Part shown: one piece after another, positions 6,280-7,750 of the stretch
Position numbering within the stretch: position 1 is the stretch's first letter
How the letters are laid out: the number at the start of each line of letters is the position of its first letter
Assembly (NCBI GenBank): GCA_947471245.1
Contig: CANIXM010000074.1
Location: 1-7,750, forward strand
From: Paludibacteraceae bacterium
Lineage (GTDB): Bacteria; Bacteroidota; Bacteroidia; Bacteroidales; Paludibacteraceae
Direction: 5' to 3'
DNA: 7,750 bases
Program-made: the position numbers and the translations under genes
The notes under the pieces: generated by a model
What the model saw: the letters and a program-made list of their open reading frames with translations, nothing else
Told to the model about the DNA's origin: nothing
Databases searched by the model: none

Positions 6280-6348
6280 TCATAATAATAATAATAATGA
6301 CTCTCGAGGAATGCCTATAACTTCAGCTATTTGTTCCTGTCTATACAT
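6280..6348 (-). pseudogene. Truncated 5' remnant of an AAA ATPase paralogue
   Basis: From an ATG at 6348 the minus strand encodes MYRQEQIAEVIG, identical at DNA level to the first 12 codons of the intact ATPase at 7660, then IPRESLLLLL and a TGA at 6282-6280. The five Leu codons are a TTA run that belongs to an (ATA)n microsatellite at 6282-6298. GIPRESL resembles GITRSAL at residues 24-30 of the intact protein, so the remnant may derive from a paralogue with a small in-frame deletion after codon 12. No Walker A or later ATPase sequence follows before the LRR gene. It is probably a decayed gene start; the 22-residue peptide could still be translated because the promoter is preserved. Confidence 0.7.
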
Positions 6349-6363
6349 TGGTGTTTTTTATTG

Positions 6364-6393
6364 CAAATATAATACATCTTTCATTACTATCAA
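6364..6393 (-). promoter_or_regulatory. Orphan copy of the ATPase promoter
   Basis: The minus strand has TTG (6393-6391), 19 bases, then TATATTTG (6371-6364), identical to the promoter of the intact ATPase. It points toward the LRR gene with no terminator seen between, so transcripts from it could continue into 5251-6159 after the short remnant frame. Confidence 0.6.
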
Positions 6394-6421
6394 AAGATAT
6401 CTTTCATTAGTGATAAAAGAT
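6376..6421. promoter_or_regulatory. Twin 23-bp palindromes, orphan copy
   Basis: Two adjacent 23-bp units (6376-6398 and 6399-6421) each begin ATCTTT and end AAAGAT. The second has the one base change of this repeat copy (GTGATA rather than GTAATA), which breaks one inner pair of its dyad. They overlap the spacer and the TTG of the orphan promoter. Confidence 0.6.
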
Positions 6422-6451
6422 ATTGAATTACCCGTTTGTCGCTAATCGCTA

Positions 6452-7660
6452 TTAGGCTTTTAAAAACTCGTGAGCTGGGATTAATTTTATGGTTCTACCT
6501 TCACGTTCAAAAGTATCTGTTTGGTTTAGGGTAACTATCACTCCTTGTTTCAAATCGAAAAAAGTCATAGCCGCCATCAATCCATTATACTCGCGCTCAA
6601 AATTCTCATCATTAATCACATAACACACTTGAACCAACTGTTCCACTAGCCCATTGCTTCTCACCACAAAGTCACATTCACCTTTGTCTTTAAAATAGGA
6701 GACGTCTTTTCTTAACATTCGAAAATGGAGAAACACTAAGTTTTCCAACTTTCTTCCTGCATTTTGACTAAAAGATGATGACACTGCGTTGACCAAGCCC
6801 ATATCAATGGCATAAACCTTTTTGGGATTGCGCATTTGAACTTTAGCTGAGTAGCTAAACTGTGGTATAAAATCGACCAAATAGGCATTCTTCAAATACG
6901 AAAAATACTCAAGCACGGTGGCTGGCGACTTTAAACTGACAGTCTCTGTAAGTTTACTGGCCGATACAGGGCAAGCAATATTTGTTAACAGATATGCTGT
7001 AAGTTTTCTCAACGACTCCAAATCTCTAATGGAATATCTAACAGCAATATCCCTGGTTATGATGTCATTTATTAGGTTTTGAAGTATTGCATCTTCTCCT
7101 GTTTTGACATAATCAGGCATTCCCCCTGTTTGTAGATATTGCTCCATTGATAATTGATTAGACTCAAGATTCTTTATACTACAAAATTCGAAGTATGAAA
7201 ATGGGAATAACTCAGTGGACAAGTGCCTGCCTGTAAGATGTGTTCCTAGCTCTACACTTAGCAATGAAGCATTTGAACCTGTAATATAAACTTTATACCC
7301 CTCCCTTAAGAGTTGATTGACAAACATTTCCCAGTTATCAACCAATTGAATTTCATCAAAAAACAAATAACGAATGCCACGTTTAACAATTTCGCTATGT
7401 AACCTTGAAAAATCATCTGTTTCAAATCCTGCGAGTCTAATATCCTCCCAGTTGAGATAGATTGCTTCAATTGACTTGGCTTTCAACAATTGGAGTAGTA
7501 TGGTACTTTTACCACAGCGTCTAATACCTGTGATAATTGTAGCATAGTTATCAACTTCGGGGATGTGCTGCAAGGCACTCCGAGTTATTCCAAGCGCTTT
7601 ATGGACAAAGTCATTCGTCTGTAAGCCTATAACTTCAGCTATTTGTTCCTGTCTATACAT
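6452..7660 (-). CDS. AAA-family ATPase with DUF4143-type C-terminal domain
   Basis: The protein is 402 residues, the normal length for this family of predicted ATPases, which is multi-copy in many Bacteroidota. The N-terminal AAA_14-type domain (about 35-160) has Walker A GIRRCGKST (45-53), Walker B YLFFDEIQ (98-105), a sensor-like ITGSNA (126-131) and an Arg-containing LTGRH (142-146). A DUF4143-type domain follows (about 195-360) with VYAIDMGLV (282-290), RKLENLVFLHF (303-313) and KGECDFVV...VEQLVQVCY (326-347). The latter resembles a PD-(D/E)XK nuclease fold, but the usual ExK is QVC here, so nuclease activity is doubtful. Biological role is not established; ATP binding is likely. No signal peptide or membrane segment is seen. 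The ATG at 7660 is supported by a promoter just upstream and the conserved MYRQEQI start. No terminator is visible after its stop codon. Confidence 0.93.
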   Translation of the reverse strand: MYRQEQIAEVIGLQTNDFVHKALGITRSALQHIPEVDNYATIITGIRRCGKSTILLQLLKAKSIEAIYLNWEDIRLAGFETDDFSRLHSEIVKRGIRYLFFDEIQLVDNWEMFVNQLLREGYKVYITGSNASLLSVELGTHLTGRHLSTELFPFSYFEFCSIKNLESNQLSMEQYLQTGGMPDYVKTGEDAILQNLINDIITRDIAVRYSIRDLESLRKLTAYLLTNIACPVSASKLTETVSLKSPATVLEYFSYLKNAYLVDFIPQFSYSAKVQMRNPKKVYAIDMGLVNAVSSSFSQNAGRKLENLVFLHFRMLRKDVSYFKDKGECDFVVRSNGLVEQLVQVCYVINDENFEREYNGLMAAMTFFDLKQGVIVTLNQTDTFEREGRTIKLIPAHEFLKA

Positions 7661-7675
7661 TGGTGTTTTTTATTG

Positions 7676-7705
7676 CAAATATAATACATCTTTCATTACT
7701 ATCAA
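7676..7705 (-). promoter_or_regulatory. Promoter of the AAA ATPase gene
   Basis: On the minus strand TTG (7705-7703) is followed after 19 bases by TATATTTG (7683-7676), an exact fit to TTG-N19-21-TAnnTTTG. The -7 box lies 15 bp from the ATG at 7660, so the leader would be only a few nucleotides. Confidence 0.75.
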
Positions 7706-7733
7706 AAGATATCTTTCATTAGTAATAAAAGAT
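7688..7733. promoter_or_regulatory. Twin 23-bp palindromes overlapping the ATPase promoter, operator-like
   Basis: Two directly adjacent units at 7688-7710 and 7711-7733 are 20/23 identical to each other. Each is a dyad with arms ATCTTT and AAAGAT around a central TA-S-TA. The unit at 7711-7733 pairs at 10 of 11 positions. The first unit covers most of the promoter spacer and the TTG, so a dimeric protein bound there would block RNA polymerase. The regulator is not identified. Confidence 0.65.
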
Positions 7734-7750
7734 ATTATTAAATAGCTGAT

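Larger units (their letters stand above)
6313..6424. repeat. 112-bp direct repeat, copy 1 (orphan)
   Basis: This segment matches 7625-7736 at 111 of 112 positions; the single difference is G in this copy and A in the other, within ATTAGTGATA versus ATTAGTAATA. The offset between copies is 1312 bp. It carries promoter, twin palindromes and the first 12 ATPase codons, but leads only into a 22-codon remnant. It begins 27 bp beyond the stop codon of the intact ATPase. Confidence 0.97.
7625..7736. repeat. 112-bp direct repeat, copy 2 (promoter and start of intact ATPase)
   Basis: This is the functional copy of the repeat at 6313-6424, covering the first 12 ATPase codons (to 7625), the 15-bp leader, the promoter and the twin palindromes. 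Identity ends at GATATT (7731-7736) on one side and right after codon 12 on the other. Together the two copies flank the whole gene as direct repeats. Confidence 0.97.

Noticed and set aside
6313..7736. Insertion sequence or composite transposon bounded by the 112-bp repeats
   Set aside because: No transposase, no terminal inverted repeats and no short target duplications were seen. The repeats contain the gene's own start and promoter, which fits a paralogue duplication better.
7563..7745. Plus-strand frames sharing the same C-terminal peptide at 6218-6445 and 7563-7745
   Set aside because: The shared peptide comes from the 112-bp direct repeat read on the wrong strand; the minus strand carries the real ATPase start and promoter.

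Overview
The window looks like a chromosomal segment of a Bacteroidota bacterium, probably Bacteroidales. The evidence is a single-chain glycyl-tRNA synthetase of the type seen in that phylum, lipoproteins whose mature N-terminus has the Cys-Lys-Lys-Asp-Asp-Asp pattern of Bacteroidota surface-export signals, a secreted leucine-rich-repeat protein with a type IX secretion-like C-terminus, a DUF4143-type AAA ATPase, absence of obvious Shine-Dalgarno sites, and several promoters that fit the phylum's TTG-N19-21-TAnnTTTG consensus. Genus cannot be fixed from sequence reading alone.

Layout. Bases 1-114 are the tail of a plus-strand gene. Bases 115-529 are non-coding, rich in low-complexity repeats, and end in a 14-bp-period tandem array. 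At 530-1388 two overlapping plus-strand genes encode membrane-attached, coiled-coil-rich proteins of unknown function. From 1511 to the end every recognisable gene is on the minus strand: a small lipocalin-like lipoprotein (1561-1959) downstream of a seven-repeat putative beta-propeller lipoprotein (2023-3069), glyS (3309-4853), a BspA-type LRR protein (5251-6159), a truncated ATPase start (6280-6348) and an intact AAA ATPase (6452-7660).

Transcription units. The lipoprotein pair, glyS and the LRR gene are each followed by an intrinsic terminator. All three terminator hairpins contain G-U pairs only when read as minus-strand RNA, so their polarity can be read from the sequence. Promoters can be proposed for the lipoprotein pair, glyS and the ATPase (both boxes present), and more weakly for the LRR gene (-7 box only).

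The most interesting structure is a 112-bp direct repeat with one mismatch, at 6313-6424 and 7625-7736. It carries the promoter, two tandem 23-bp palindromes and the first 12 codons of the ATPase. One copy serves the intact gene. The other lies 27 bp beyond the gene's stop codon and leads into a 22-codon remnant, so it is an orphan promoter/operator pointing toward the LRR gene. The palindromes overlap the promoter and look like an operator. This suggests a multi-copy ATPase family under a conserved regulatory cassette, with one copy mostly lost. No CRISPR array, rRNA, tRNA or transposase gene was seen.
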